Assembly (NCBI GenBank): GCA_023458055.1
Contig: JAEXAW010000078.1
Location: 259,078-323,077, forward strand
Source of the DNA: Pseudomonadota bacterium
GTDB lineage: Bacteria > Pseudomonadota > Alphaproteobacteria > Sphingomonadales > Sphingomonadaceae
Length of the DNA stretch: 64,000 bases
Direction: 5' to 3'
Below, in pieces: positions 26,885-35,717 of the stretch. Each line of letters starts with the position of its first letter. The first letter of the stretch is position 1. A program made the translations under genes and the position numbers. Under the pieces are notes generated by a model. That model saw only the letters and a program-made list of their open reading frames with translations. It was not told where the DNA came from and made no database searches.

Positions 26885-27479
26885 TTTGGGATTCCATATA
26901 TCCATCATCGTCAGCCTGAACCCGTTTCAGGGTCCATATATCCCGCGCTCTCGGTGGCTGCGGGTTCCATGGATGCTGAAACACGTTCAGCATGACGGTG
27001 TTGAAGAAGGGCGGCGCGCAACCGGCCATTGCCCGGCCATCAGCTCGACAAAAAAGAAGATGCCGCCGGACCTGGCGTGGATTCCGGATCCGGCGACATC
27101 CCCGCCGCTGGCAGCGGACCGAATCCGGCTGCCAAGCGAAGTCGCGTGAAGGCGGGGCAAGCGTCCCCGGGGTCGCAAAACGGCTGGCAAACCCCGCCTC
27201 CAACGTGACAGCCGGAACTCGCCGGAAATGCCGACGCGGGCCGCTTTATCTCCACAATTTGACAAAAAAGCATGGCACCACAGGGCGTAATGCGATTGGA
27301 CGAATACGCCTTTTCATTGAAGATTTCGGACGTCGTGTTGAATATTTCGGACATTTTTGTACAAAATCGACATTGTGGGCGGCTCGCTATGTCGGGGCTC
27401 TTGCGGTTGGCACCCGTGTAAAAAGGCATAGGCGGATCGCGAATAGCCGCTGCCACCGGGTTCGGGAAAATTGTGGACG
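26885..27479. other. Intergenic region with R5 repeat and AraC-like direct repeats
   Basis: About 600 bp with no supported gene. An inverted repeat lies at 26909-26997. A direct repeat ATTTCGGAC (27323-27331 and 27344-27352) has start-to-start spacing of 21 bp. Confidence 0.5.
26909..26997. repeat. R5 inverted repeat (CGTCATGCTGAAC type)
   Basis: CGTCAGCCTGAACCCGTTTC at the left and the complement of CGTCATGCTGAACGTGTTTC at the right, with TCCAT next to each arm; an imperfect 28-bp inverted pair. Confidence 0.7.
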
Positions 27480-28262
27480 CTACCGCACTGCATAGCGTTG
27501 AAACTTCGACGGGCTTACGGCCAGCATCGCTTTGAATTCGCGGATCAGGTGCGATTGATCGGCGAAGCCGGTGCGAAACGCAATTTCGGTCCAGCTATGA
27601 CCCGGCTCGGTTTCGTGCAACCGGATCGCGCGGCAGAGGCGATAAAGGCGTGCGAAGCTTTTGGGTGTAAGCCCTATCTTATATTTGAAGGCGCGCTGGA
27701 ACTGGCGCGGCGAATATCCGGCATCGGCGGCAAGCTTGGCGATTTCGACATTGCCGTGCTCCTGCATCATCCGTTTGGCGGCTTGCATGATCCGGTCCGG
27801 ACGCGGTGCGGCGAGCACGCGCACCGCGAGCCAACGATCAACCGTGGCGACCATATCATCGATCGAACCCAGCAAAGCGAGTTGCTGGCGCAAAGGTTCG
27901 GCTTCGGGGAGGGATAGGTGGCCATTGACGATTGCACTAACCGGGCGCCCGAACAAGGCTTCAAAGGCTCCGGGGTGCAAGCAGATGGTGAAGACGCGGA
28001 CTGTGCTACGCGATTCCACTTCATAGCTGCGATTTTCCATCGGCCCGAACGCTGCCACGGCGGGGGCTGGTACTATCGCACCGGTGTCGACGCCGCGCAG
28101 CAATTGTGTGCCTTCGATCACAAACTGGATGAACACGCGGGGATGTGCTGACACGCGTCGCACCAGCACGGCGGGCCCTGCTTGCGAGACGCCGTAATAA
28201 TAAGTCGTAACCCACTGGCTTAACCCGGCCAGACGGGATGCAATGAAATGTTCGGATTTCAT
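27480..28262 (-). CDS. AraC-family transcription regulator
   Basis: About 260 residues. The C-terminal 100 residues hold two helix-turn-helix motifs: EIAKLAADAGYSPRQFQRAFKYKIG and AIRLHETEPGHSWTEIAFRTGF-ADQSHLIREFK, as in AraC/XylS. The N-terminal part (PRVFIQFVIEGTQLLRG, VAAFGPMENRSYEVES) resembles a cupin-like effector-binding domain. ATG 28262 (MKSEHF) is chosen; a TTG five codons upstream is possible. No catabolic gene lies next to it, so the target is unknown. Confidence 0.85.
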   Translation of the reverse strand: MKSEHFIASRLAGLSQWVTTYYYGVSQAGPAVLVRRVSAHPRVFIQFVIEGTQLLRGVDTGAIVPAPAVAAFGPMENRSYEVESRSTVRVFTICLHPGAFEALFGRPVSAIVNGHLSLPEAEPLRQQLALLGSIDDMVATVDRWLAVRVLAAPRPDRIMQAAKRMMQEHGNVEIAKLAADAGYSPRQFQRAFKYKIGLTPKSFARLYRLCRAIRLHETEPGHSWTEIAFRTGFADQSHLIREFKAMLAVSPSKFQRYAVR

Positions 28263-28605
28263 GCCCGGTCCCAACAATTTATATGATGCGAACCGGTGAT
28301 CCCGGTGTGCATCGTTCCTGTCATACGAACAGAAGAATCGCGGCCCTTATGGCGACCGACCGGTCGCGGCGATCAGTCCCCCGCGCGCTCCCGGGCCTTG
28401 CTTGACGGATAACAAAGCAGTCGGACAAGCGGGGAGATGACAGAGTTAACTTCATCCGTATTGGATAAAAACGACATCCCCGGCGTTAATGAAGATCAAT
28501 CGCGGTGGACATTCTCGCAGCCCTCTCCGGCGGAGCGGTGCCACGGTCGGGGCAATTGACGCTCATTCGGCTTTATTGCAGGCAGAAACGCGTTATGATG
28601 GCCTG
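28263..28605. other. Divergent intergenic region, AraC gene to proline-rich gene
   Basis: 343 bp. Presumed divergent promoters; TTGACGG near 28402 and GATAACAAAG may be promoter elements, but no clean pair with proper spacing was confirmed. Confidence 0.4.
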
Positions 28606-29739
28606 ATGACGTCATCGCTATTTTCCCTTCGCCCATGGATCGCCGGCGCGGCCTTATGTTGTGCAGTGCCTGTAGCCGCGCAGGATATCCGGAATATTCC
28701 CGAAAAGATTGACACGCGGGTGACCGGCCCGGCGCAGACTAAACCGGGCCGCGAGGTCCAGGGGCCACCCGCGCCGCTCGAAACACAGTTGCGTGATACC
28801 CCGCCCGACGAGCCGATCGCCCGCCAGCCCTCGCCGCAACCTCCGGTGCAGATCCGGCCAAGGGCTACCACGCCTGAACCAGCGGCGAGCGAACGACAGG
28901 CTGAAGCCATGCCGCGTGGGACTAGCCGGCCTGCACAACGGACCATGGTGCCTGCTACCGTTGCGCCGGATCAACGTCAGGCAGAGCCAGCGGTCGCTGC
29001 CCCGGCGGCGGGCGCGGCACAGACCACAGCGCCCGTGCCCATGGGGGGTGGGGTGATACCGTCTGCAAGCGACGTCCCCGCAACGCCGGTCAACGCGCCG
29101 ACCGTCGGCAATAGTGCGGACCTTGATATAGCCGCCGATCCGGAAGCAACGAATATCGCTGCCAAACCCGGCCCAAACGGCATGCCGTGGATGATAGGTG
29201 GCGCGGCTGTGGCCTTGCTCGTCGGCTTTGGTTATGCGCTGACCCGGCGCAAGCGCAACGCTTTGGCGGGCGCGTCCGATTATGGTGGCATCGAATTTGG
29301 CCAAACGCCGGATGCCAAAGCATTGGGACCGGTGCCGAGCCCGATTGCGCGTCAACCTGCCGAGCGCGAAGCGCCGCCGCCTCAGCCTCGCTCCGCTGCC
29401 GCCTCAACACCACCGCCCCCGCCACCGCCGCCACTGGTCAAGCCAAGCAGCGATGGGCGTATCGTCAGCCGCCTCCGCGCGGGTGCAGACGAACCACCGC
29501 CGCCAGCTCTGGGGCCGAGGCCGGTATCGCCAACGCCATCCGCGCCACCCGCGCCGCCGCCGCCCGTTATCCCTGCGAGCGATGGACGCATTGTGAGCCG
29601 CCTCAAAGTATCGGATCTGGTCGAGGAGGAAGCCGCGCCTTCTCCTCCTCCGCCGCCGCCGCCAGCACGCCGCCGCACCGGACCCGCTGTGCGAACGGTC
29701 AGCGTCGGCTATTCGGTCAAGGGCAAGGACGCAGAATAA
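28606..29739 (+). CDS. Proline-rich single-span membrane protein with repeated DGRIVSRL motif
   Basis: 377 residues. Signal-like N-terminus MTSSLFSLRPWIAGAALC (cleavage near VAAQDIR). Residues 27-190 are Pro/Ala-rich and low in structure. A membrane span lies at 193-212 (MIGGAAVALLVGFGYALTRR). The cytoplasmic tail is rich in PPP runs and twice shows SDGRIVSRL(R/K) (near residues 285 and 325). Ends SVGYSVKGKDAE. No known family. Upstream ATGs in the same frame lack ribosome sites; GATGGCCTG precedes ATG 28606. It sits directly upstream of the rplJ leader on the same strand. Confidence 0.6.
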   Translation: MTSSLFSLRPWIAGAALCCAVPVAAQDIRNIPEKIDTRVTGPAQTKPGREVQGPPAPLETQLRDTPPDEPIARQPSPQPPVQIRPRATTPEPAASERQAEAMPRGTSRPAQRTMVPATVAPDQRQAEPAVAAPAAGAAQTTAPVPMGGGVIPSASDVPATPVNAPTVGNSADLDIAADPEATNIAAKPGPNGMPWMIGGAAVALLVGFGYALTRRKRNALAGASDYGGIEFGQTPDAKALGPVPSPIARQPAEREAPPPQPRSAAASTPPPPPPPPLVKPSSDGRIVSRLRAGADEPPPPALGPRPVSPTPSAPPAPPPPVIPASDGRIVSRLKVSDLVEEEAAPSPPPPPPPARRRTGPAVRTVSVGYSVKGKDAE

Positions 29740-30096
29740 GCGAAATAGCGCCGGGCCCCTTGCATTCCCGGCCTGCTTCGCTTAAAGGCCCGCGCAACCC
29801 TTCGGGGCCGCTCTTGGTGATTCTGTCACCATGAGTACCGTCCGAGACAGTTGGTGACCGGAAATTTGCCGGTCTTAATCTCCAGCCGAGACGGGGACAA
29901 GTTTTTGACCGGTGGCGTAATTCCGCCGGGTTCGGCTTTGGATCATCCGCCAATGGATGCCGCGATAAAGCCCGGGCAACGCTCCCCTAGGACATCGTCA
30001 TGGTCTTTTTGTCCGCCCGCTCCGGCGCGTGGAGGATGGATCATATTTTCGACGCCTGCACCGGGCAACCGGGGCGGGCTTAGTATGGAGAATGGC
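29740..30096 (+). promoter_or_regulatory. Leader region of rplJ-rplL (candidate L10 autoregulatory leader)
   Basis: 357 bp before rplJ with no gene. Small hairpins such as GGTGATTCTGTCACC (29816-29830) are visible. In many bacteria the rplJ mRNA leader binds the L10(L12)4 complex; a defined kink-turn was not confirmed here. Confidence 0.45.
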
Positions 30097-30612
30097 ATGG
30101 ATCGTGCTCAAAAACCGCAGGTGGTTTCTGATCTCAACGCCGTCTTTGGCGAAGTTGGTGTGGTCGTTGTGACCCGCAACCTCGGCCTGACCGTCGCCCA
30201 GTCGACGGACCTCAGAACCAAGATGCGTGAAGCAGGCGCTACCTATAAGGTTACGAAGAACAGCCTCGCCAAGATTGCGTCCAAAGGGACGGCCTATGAA
30301 CAGATTGGTGACATGCTCACCGGTCCGATCGCGCTTGCATCGTCGGTTGATCCCGTCGCTGCGGCCAAGGTCGCCATCGACTTCGCCAAGACGACCGACA
30401 AGCTCGAAATCGTCGGCGGCGCGATGGGAGATACCCTGCTCGATGCAAATGGTGTGAAGGCACTGGCTTCGATGCCGTCGCTCGACGAACTGCGCGCCAA
30501 GCTTGTGGGTCTGCTCAATGCACCCGCAACCAAGGTCGCCCAGATCGCTCAGGCTCCGGCTGCCCAGCTCGCTCGCGTATTTGGCGCTTATGCCGCCAAG
30601 GACGCCGCGTAA
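30097..30612 (+). CDS. rplJ: 50S ribosomal protein L10
   Basis: 171 residues from ATG 30097 (MDRAQKPQVVSDLNAVF), with GGAG 6 nt upstream; an ATG four codons earlier (30085) is less likely. Conserved VVVTRNLGLTVAQSTDLRTKMREAG, YKVTKNSLAKIA and MLTGPIALASS. L10 anchors L7/L12 dimers to the ribosome stalk. rplL follows 61 bp later. Confidence 0.97.
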   Translation: MDRAQKPQVVSDLNAVFGEVGVVVVTRNLGLTVAQSTDLRTKMREAGATYKVTKNSLAKIASKGTAYEQIGDMLTGPIALASSVDPVAAAKVAIDFAKTTDKLEIVGGAMGDTLLDANGVKALASMPSLDELRAKLVGLLNAPATKVAQIAQAPAAQLARVFGAYAAKDAA

Positions 30613-30673
30613 GACTTTATCGTTTGAACCAATTTCGGGGCATTTTTACTGACGCCCCATATGGAGATTTAAA

Positions 30674-31054
30674 ATGGCTGATTTGAACAAAATTGTTGAA
30701 GAACTTTCGACCCTGACCGTCCTCGAAGCGGCTGACCTTGCCAAGCTTCTTGAAGAAAAGTGGGGCGTTTCGGCTGCTGCGGCTGTTGCTGTGGCTGCGG
30801 CTCCCGGCGGCGCTGGTGGCGATGCTCCGGCTGCTGAAGCCAAGGACGAATTCGACGTCGTTCTCACCGGCGACGGTGGCAAGAAGATCAACGTGATCAA
30901 GGAAGTCCGTGCGATCACCGGTCTCGGCCTCACCGAAGCCAAGGCGCTCGTTGAAAGCGCGCCGAAGGCTGTCAAGGAAGGCGTCAACAAGGACGAAGCT
31001 GAAAAGCTCAAGAAGCAGCTTGAAGAAGCCGGCGCTACGGTTGAACTCAAGTAA
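30674..31054 (+). CDS. rplL: 50S ribosomal protein L7/L12
   Basis: 126 residues. N-terminal dimerisation domain (LNKIVEELSTLTVLEAADLAKLLEEKWG), alanine-rich hinge at about 35-55, and the C-terminal factor-binding domain with KKINVIKEVRAITGLGLTEAKALVE. Stalk protein that recruits translation factors. A terminator follows, and rpoB is not next, unlike the usual rplJL-rpoBC order. Confidence 0.98.
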   Translation: MADLNKIVEELSTLTVLEAADLAKLLEEKWGVSAAAAVAVAAAPGGAGGDAPAAEAKDEFDVVLTGDGGKKINVIKEVRAITGLGLTEAKALVESAPKAVKEGVNKDEAEKLKKQLEEAGATVELK

Positions 31055-31086
31055 TCATGCCGCCGGCCCTGCCGGTAAGCTGATAC

Positions 31087-31125
31087 AAAAAGGGCGGTCC
31101 CAGCAATGGGGCCGCCTTTTCTTTT
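31087..31125 (+). terminator. Terminator after rplL
   Basis: AAAAGGGCGG...CCGCCTTTTCTTTT stem-loop, 32 nt after the rplL stop, with one bulged base and a T-rich tail. Confidence 0.85.
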
Positions 31126-31188
31126 GCCCACCTTTTCTTTTGCGCCCTCCTGCGGCATGATGCGGTCGCATTAGCGGGAGGCGCGGCG

Positions 31189-32097
31189 ATGAACGGCAAG
31201 CTTATCGGCGGATTGGCGGCATTGGCCGTGATGGGCGGGCTACTCGCCCTGCCATTGAGCGACCTGTCGAGCGGGCTCACGCGCAATGCGATTTACCAGC
31301 CGGATGCGGCGATCCGGGCCGTCACCCGCGATGGACTTCCTGAGGCCACCCGCGTGGTTGAGCTCAAAACCGCCGATGGACTGGCGTTGAAAGCCATCCG
31401 CATCGATGGCGACCCTGATCTGCCGCTGTTTCTTGTATTTCATGGCAATGCCTCGACCGCCAATGGCACCGCGCAATGGCTGCGGCCGCTGATCGACCAG
31501 GGCTATGGCTTCCTGTTCGTCGAATATCGCGGCTATGCGGGCAACCCCGGTAAGCCGAGCCAGAAGGGCACCGCGCTCGACGCGGATGCAGGCTATGCCG
31601 AGGCGGTAAGGATCGCGCGCGAAACCGGCCATGCGCGGCCCGTCTATCTGCTTGGCCACAGTCTCGGTGGCGGCGTAGCGCTGGACCTGACGCGGCGGGT
31701 CAAGCCTGACCTGCTCATCACTATCGGCACCTTCACCGATATTCCGAGCCTTGCGCCGAAGCTGGCGCGTGGGCTGATCAGCGACCGTTATGATAATAAG
31801 GCGGCGCTCGCGGGGCTTGGTGCGCCTTATTACATCATTCACGGTGCCAAGGATGATGTCGTGCCGCTGCCCCACGCAAAGCTGCTGTTCGAAGCGGCCG
31901 AGGCGCGGGGCCTCACCGGCGGCGCGTTCGTGCTCATGAACGAAGGCCACGCCCCCGACGGCGCGCTGGTTGCGAAAGCGGTGAACTTGGCCGTCCAGCG
32001 AGGGCCAAGCGGGCTGCGCGAGGATGATGGCGCGGGCTTCCCCGATACCAAGCTGATGCGCTTCCGTCAGGGTGTGGCAGGGCCCGCCAAGCCCTGA
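31189..32097 (+). CDS. Alpha/beta hydrolase, membrane-anchored or exported
   Basis: 302 residues. N-terminal hydrophobic segment (LIGGLAALAVMGGLLALPL). Hydrolase core: LFLVFHGNASTANG (oxyanion region), the nucleophile elbow YLLGHSLGGGVALD with Ser, and a later Asp/His pair (IHGAKDDVVPLPHA and NEGHAPDG). Related to the YfhR/BEM46-type hydrolases of unknown substrate. Ends convergently, overlapping the next minus-strand gene by 31 bp. Confidence 0.8.
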   Translation: MNGKLIGGLAALAVMGGLLALPLSDLSSGLTRNAIYQPDAAIRAVTRDGLPEATRVVELKTADGLALKAIRIDGDPDLPLFLVFHGNASTANGTAQWLRPLIDQGYGFLFVEYRGYAGNPGKPSQKGTALDADAGYAEAVRIARETGHARPVYLLGHSLGGGVALDLTRRVKPDLLITIGTFTDIPSLAPKLARGLISDRYDNKAALAGLGAPYYIIHGAKDDVVPLPHAKLLFEAAEARGLTGGAFVLMNEGHAPDGALVAKAVNLAVQRGPSGLREDDGAGFPDTKLMRFRQGVAGPAKP

Positions 32098-32819
32098 TCG
32101 GGGAGCAACGATACGCCCGCACGATCCGCGAAATAGCGGGCGATATAATAGCCGACCGCGATCATGATCGCGGTGAGTAATCCGACCAGCAGGGAATCCA
32201 TAATATGGATGGCCCAGACGCCTGTCGGCCCGACCTTGGCGGTTAACGCAGCGATAGCGAGACCATAATGCGGCACCATTAAGGGCAGGATGGCAATGAA
32301 GCTGAGCGGCGCGACCCATAGCGCGTGGAACCCCATGATCTTCGCCGAAGCGAGCGGCCCCAGCCGGTCATTGGCCAGCGTGGTCGCGGTGCCCCAGATA
32401 AGAACCAGCGCCCCGATGATGAACGATAGAACCATCTCGATCGCCATAACGGTACCCGAAATCGATCCGGCGTAGAGCGACACGGCCGCCATTGCCAATT
32501 GGAACAGGACATAGACTGCGAACAGCCGCACGGCCTTGGCGTCATAACGGCGCGCGGCTTCAGCATCGTGGCCAAAGGCGAGGAAGCGCGTGACCCAGTA
32601 AATCGGCACGGTCAGCGCCAGGATTTTGAGCATCCCCAGCCCCATGCGCAGCGGGTGATGCTCGACCGCCTTGGCCTGTGCGATACCGTCATACATTCCG
32701 ATATGCATTTCGCCGACATGTTGGATAAATTCAAACAACACCGGCACCATGAACAAGAGCGGACAGGCGAGCATAAACGCCCAGCCACCTCGATACCCAT
32801 TTTTGATTGCGCCCCACAT
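32067..32819 (-). CDS. Predicted integral membrane protein, six spans
   Basis: 250 residues from ATG 32819, set by a strong AGGGAGGGG just upstream. About six hydrophobic segments, for example WAFMLACPLLFMVPVLFEF, LFAVYVLFQLAMAAVSLYA, EMVLSFIIGALVLIWGTAT, SFIAILPLMVPHYGLAIA, and SLLVGLLTAIMIAVGYYIAR. No family named with confidence. Its last 31 bp overlap the hydrolase gene. Confidence 0.65.
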   Translation of the reverse strand: MWGAIKNGYRGGWAFMLACPLLFMVPVLFEFIQHVGEMHIGMYDGIAQAKAVEHHPLRMGLGMLKILALTVPIYWVTRFLAFGHDAEAARRYDAKAVRLFAVYVLFQLAMAAVSLYAGSISGTVMAIEMVLSFIIGALVLIWGTATTLANDRLGPLASAKIMGFHALWVAPLSFIAILPLMVPHYGLAIAALTAKVGPTGVWAIHIMDSLLVGLLTAIMIAVGYYIARYFADRAGVSLLPDQGLAGPATP

Positions 32820-32894
32820 GATTTGCCCCTCCCTCTCCTGATGCAATGACATAGGAAGGGGGAGGGGCGAAACAAGTCAGGTTCGAAATTTCGT

Positions 32895-33107
32895 TCACGC
32901 GTCCGTCGTGAATTTCAATATATCCCCCGGCTGGCATTCGAGCACTTCGCAGATGGCCTCAAGGGTGGAAAAGCGGATCGCTTTGGCCTTGCTCGTTTTG
33001 AGGATGGAAAGGTTGGCCATGGTGATCCCGACTTTTTCGCTGAGTTCGGTGAGGCTCATCCGCCGGTCGTGGAGGATGTCATCAAGGGTGACAATGACGG
33101 GCATCAT
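32895..33107 (-). CDS. XRE-family transcription regulator, short (HTH_26 type)
   Basis: 70 residues, a single helix-turn-helix: DDILHDRRMSLTELSEKVGIT and ANLSILKTSKAKAIRFSTLEAICEVLECQPGDIL. The start ATG overlaps the stop of the DUF2975 gene by 4 nt, so the two are cotranslated. Short XRE proteins beside DUF2975 membrane proteins are a common pair; this one probably autoregulates through the palindromes upstream of the operon. Confidence 0.9.
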   Translation of the reverse strand: MMPVIVTLDDILHDRRMSLTELSEKVGITMANLSILKTSKAKAIRFSTLEAICEVLECQPGDILKFTTDA

Positions 33108-33616
33108 ATGGTTCCTTCCACGTCATCGGCGAGGTCCGAGCCTTGGTCAAACACATGCGCCAGCACAAAGCATAACAATATGGCGAGAAGGCTGGTGAGC
33201 GACAGTTCGAAATCAATATCGAGCTGGAACGCTCCATGTTCGTACCACGCGCCGAACAAGGTGACCGCGAGGGCTGCGATATGCATGATAATCAGTAACC
33301 ATCCGATGGACCGCAGCCGGACACCATTTTCCCGGACGAAAGGATGGGCTGCGCGCACCGTGCTCAAAATCGCCTCAAGCTTGCGCATGATCATGGAAAA
33401 CAAGAACATGGCAATTCCTGCCGATCCGAGCATACCAACCATAACGGGAAGCGATTTGTAAAGATCAGCGGGCGGGATAAAGAACCCTGCGATGATTAAA
33501 GTGCACAGCGCGAGCAGCATTACCGCCGCTCCTGCCAGGGCGAGCCAGCGTAGAAATTTAACGACGGCGTAGGTGAAACCCGTTGCGGGAGACCCGCCTG
33601 CAAGAGATTTGTTCAT
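33104..33616 (-). CDS. DUF2975 family membrane protein
   Basis: 170 residues with four membrane spans: LRWLALAGAAVMLLALCTLII, SLPVMVGMLGSAGIAMFLFSM, IGWLLIIMHIAALAVTLFGAW, and LSLTSLLAILLCFVLAHVF. KLEAILSTVRAAHPFVRENG is the family's cytoplasmic motif. Strong GGAGG precedes ATG 33616. First gene of a two-gene operon with the XRE regulator. The family role (perhaps a sensor or antagonist of the regulator) is not established. Confidence 0.85.
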   Translation of the reverse strand: MNKSLAGGSPATGFTYAVVKFLRWLALAGAAVMLLALCTLIIAGFFIPPADLYKSLPVMVGMLGSAGIAMFLFSMIMRKLEAILSTVRAAHPFVRENGVRLRSIGWLLIIMHIAALAVTLFGAWYEHGAFQLDIDFELSLTSLLAILLCFVLAHVFDQGSDLADDVEGTI

Positions 33617-33637
33617 ATTGTCCTCCGATAAATCTAT

Positions 33638-33652
33638 TATCGAAATTCGATA
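33638..33652. promoter_or_regulatory. Candidate operator palindrome 1 of the DUF2975/XRE operon
   Basis: TATCGAAATTCGATA, a perfect 7-1-7 palindrome in an AT-rich stretch 22 bp upstream of the start codon. Likely target of the XRE protein (inference). Confidence 0.6.
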
Positions 33653-33702
33653 TATACGAATCGCGAGGGGCGTCAACGAAAATTATTGAAAAACGATAAA
33701 AA

Positions 33703-33716
33703 GATTATCGATAATC
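33703..33716. promoter_or_regulatory. Candidate operator palindrome 2 of the DUF2975/XRE operon
   Basis: GATTATCGATAATC, a perfect 14-bp palindrome sharing the TATCGA core with the palindrome at 33638, centre-to-centre about 65 bp. A third partial core, AACGATAAA, lies at about 33691-33699. Confidence 0.6.
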
Positions 33717-33832
33717 AAAAATCCCGCTTTCTGGTGGGGGGTCTTGGTGAAGGCTATAGCCTCACCGCTGCTGCTCATTCGCTTTGCGCATAAGTCTTGC
33801 TCCTCCCCCTCAGGCGGGAGCGGGTGATCGTC

Positions 33833-35419
33833 TCACAACCCGATCTCGCGTCGCAACCCGATGGCCTCGCGAAACGCGGTGTCGTGGCTCACGCACAGGA
33901 TCGCGCCGTCATAGGCGGTGAGCGCGGCTTCGAGCAGTTCGGTTGCTTCGATGTCGAGATGGTTGGTGGGTTCATCGAGGATGAGGAGCTGCGGCGGCGC
34001 CGGGCGTGCGAACAAGCAGGCGAGGGCGAAGCGGACGCGTTCGCCGCCGGAAAGGCTGTGCACCTCGCGTTCGCCCCAGCTTCCGCGAAACCCTGCGCTG
34101 GCGAGGGCGGCGCGGGCGTCATGGGCGGAAAGGGCGGGGTTCAGCCGCTGCATCGTCGCGATGAGGCTGGCGTCCGCACTTGGGCCGGCATCAAGCAGCG
34201 ACATATGCTGGTCAAGGAGCGCGATGCGCGGCTGGTCGGCGTTGATGCTGCCCGCCTGCGGTTGGGCTTGGCCGAGGATCAAGCGGGTGAGGCTGGTCTT
34301 GCCCGACCCGTTGCGCCCGGTGAGCGCGATGCGTTCCGGCCCTTTGATGGTGAAGCTGATCGGCCCGAACAAGGTGCGGCCCTCGACCGCATACACCAAA
34401 TCGTGCGCCTCGACGAGGATATGGTTGGACGACAGCCCGGAGGGCGGCACGGCAAAGCGGATCGGCGTTACGATCTCCATAGCGCGCGCGGCCTCGGCGC
34501 GGGCTTCCAGCGCTTCATCGACCAACGCATCGCCCAGCTTGCTGGCGCGGCCCGCCGTTGCTTCGGCGCGGCGCTTTTGCGCGCCGAGCAGGATTTTGGG
34601 TGCTGATCCGCTCGCGGCGAAGGCTTTCCCGACCCGATCGCGGCGGGCCTGTTTTTCGCTGGCGGTTTGCTTGGCGCGCTCGGCCTGTTTGACCGCGCGG
34701 CTGGTGCGCTCAAGTTCGGCGGCGGCGCGATCGCGTGAGGCTTCGCGGGCCGCGACAAAGGCGTTCCAGCCCCCGCCGAAGATGCGGCAGCCTATCGGCG
34801 TCAGTTCGACGATGCGGTCCATGCGGTTGAGTAGTTCCCGGTCATGGCTCGCGACCAGTGCGCCGCCTTTCCAGCGTTCGAGCAAAGCCGCAATCGCCGC
34901 ACGGCCGTCGGCGTCGAGATTGTTGGTCGGCTCGTCGAGCAGGATCATATCCGGCGCACCGATCAACAATTTGGCGAGCATCACGCGCGTCCGCTCGCCG
35001 CCCGAAAGCGTGCCGATGCGGCGCTCCATGATCGCGGCGGGGAGGCCGAGTTCGGTCAGCAACGCATCAACCCGCGCGGCCAAGCTCCAATCCGCCTCGT
35101 CGAAATCCGTTTCACTGCCGACGCCGCGTCCGATGCGGTCAAGCCGCGCCCAAGCCTCGCCAATGCCCAGCACAACCGGAACGGGGGTTGCGTCATCGGG
35201 CGGGAGTTGGCTTAGCAGTGCCATCTTGCCGCCGCGCTGGATCGTGCCTTCGGACGGCACCCCGCCATCGGCGATCAAATTGAGCAGGCTCGATTTGCCG
35301 CTGCCATTGCGGCCGACCAGGCCGACCCGTTCGGTGCCGAGTGACAGCGACAGGTCAGAAAAAAGCGGGCGGCCATCCGGCGCTACCAGCGAAACGCGAT
35401 CAAGGGTGAGTAAGGTCAT
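33833..35419 (-). CDS. ABC-F family ATP-binding protein
   Basis: 528 residues, two nucleotide-binding domains and no membrane part. NBD1: GLVGRNGSGKSS, TLSGGERTRVMLAKLL, MILLDEPTNNLD. NBD2: ALTGRNGSGKTS, SLSGGERVRFALACLF, LLILDEPTNHLD. Between them a basic helical linker. ABC-F proteins act on ribosomes in translation or antibiotic protection. ATG 35419 (MTLLTLDRVSL) is the family start; the open frame further upstream lies in an R1 repeat. Related to the Uup/YheS-type group; the exact subfamily is not decided. Confidence 0.9.
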   Translation of the reverse strand: MTLLTLDRVSLVAPDGRPLFSDLSLSLGTERVGLVGRNGSGKSSLLNLIADGGVPSEGTIQRGGKMALLSQLPPDDATPVPVVLGIGEAWARLDRIGRGVGSETDFDEADWSLAARVDALLTELGLPAAIMERRIGTLSGGERTRVMLAKLLIGAPDMILLDEPTNNLDADGRAAIAALLERWKGGALVASHDRELLNRMDRIVELTPIGCRIFGGGWNAFVAAREASRDRAAAELERTSRAVKQAERAKQTASEKQARRDRVGKAFAASGSAPKILLGAQKRRAEATAGRASKLGDALVDEALEARAEAARAMEIVTPIRFAVPPSGLSSNHILVEAHDLVYAVEGRTLFGPISFTIKGPERIALTGRNGSGKTSLTRLILGQAQPQAGSINADQPRIALLDQHMSLLDAGPSADASLIATMQRLNPALSAHDARAALASAGFRGSWGEREVHSLSGGERVRFALACLFARPAPPQLLILDEPTNHLDIEATELLEAALTAYDGAILCVSHDTAFREAIGLRREIGL

Positions 35420-35450
35420 GAATATACCGAAGCAATTAAACTCAAATCCC

Positions 35451-35590
35451 AGCCTCCCTTGCGAGGGAGGGTCGAAGGCGCGTAGCGGCTTCGCAGGGGG
35501 GTCAGGCGTCTTTGCATCTCCCGGTATCAGGCGTTTTACCCAACCCAAAAGACGTACCGCCTTTTGACCCTCCCTTGTGAGGAGGGTGGG
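35451..35590. repeat. R1 multi-hairpin repeat, copy 2
   Basis: CCTCCCTTGCGAGGGAGGG, then CGAAGGCG..GCTTCG, a central GGGGGGTCAGGCG..CGTTTTACCC, CAAAAGACGTACCGCCTTTTG and an end CCCTCCCTTGTGAGGAGGG. Same order of palindromes as 19663-19790, with changed loop sequences that keep the pairing. Confidence 0.85.
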
Positions 35591-35717
35591 GGCGAGGAAG
35601 CCGCGCCAACAGAGAGATTACACTTTGCTTCAGTTGGTCATGATACACCTTCCAGTTGGGGAAGCCTGTCGCTATGGGTAGCGCCGTTTTTTATCCCCGA
35701 CAAGAGTTGCCTTCCCC

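Noticed and set aside
35420..35548. 43-codon N-terminal extension of the ABC-F protein
   Set aside because: The extension reads through an R1 repeat and has no family match; the ABC-F domain starts at ATG 35419.
33918..35567. 549-codon open frame opposite the ABC-F gene
   Set aside because: Antisense shadow; low-complexity Ser/Arg/Ala composition, no ribosome site and the ABC-F motifs lie on the other strand.
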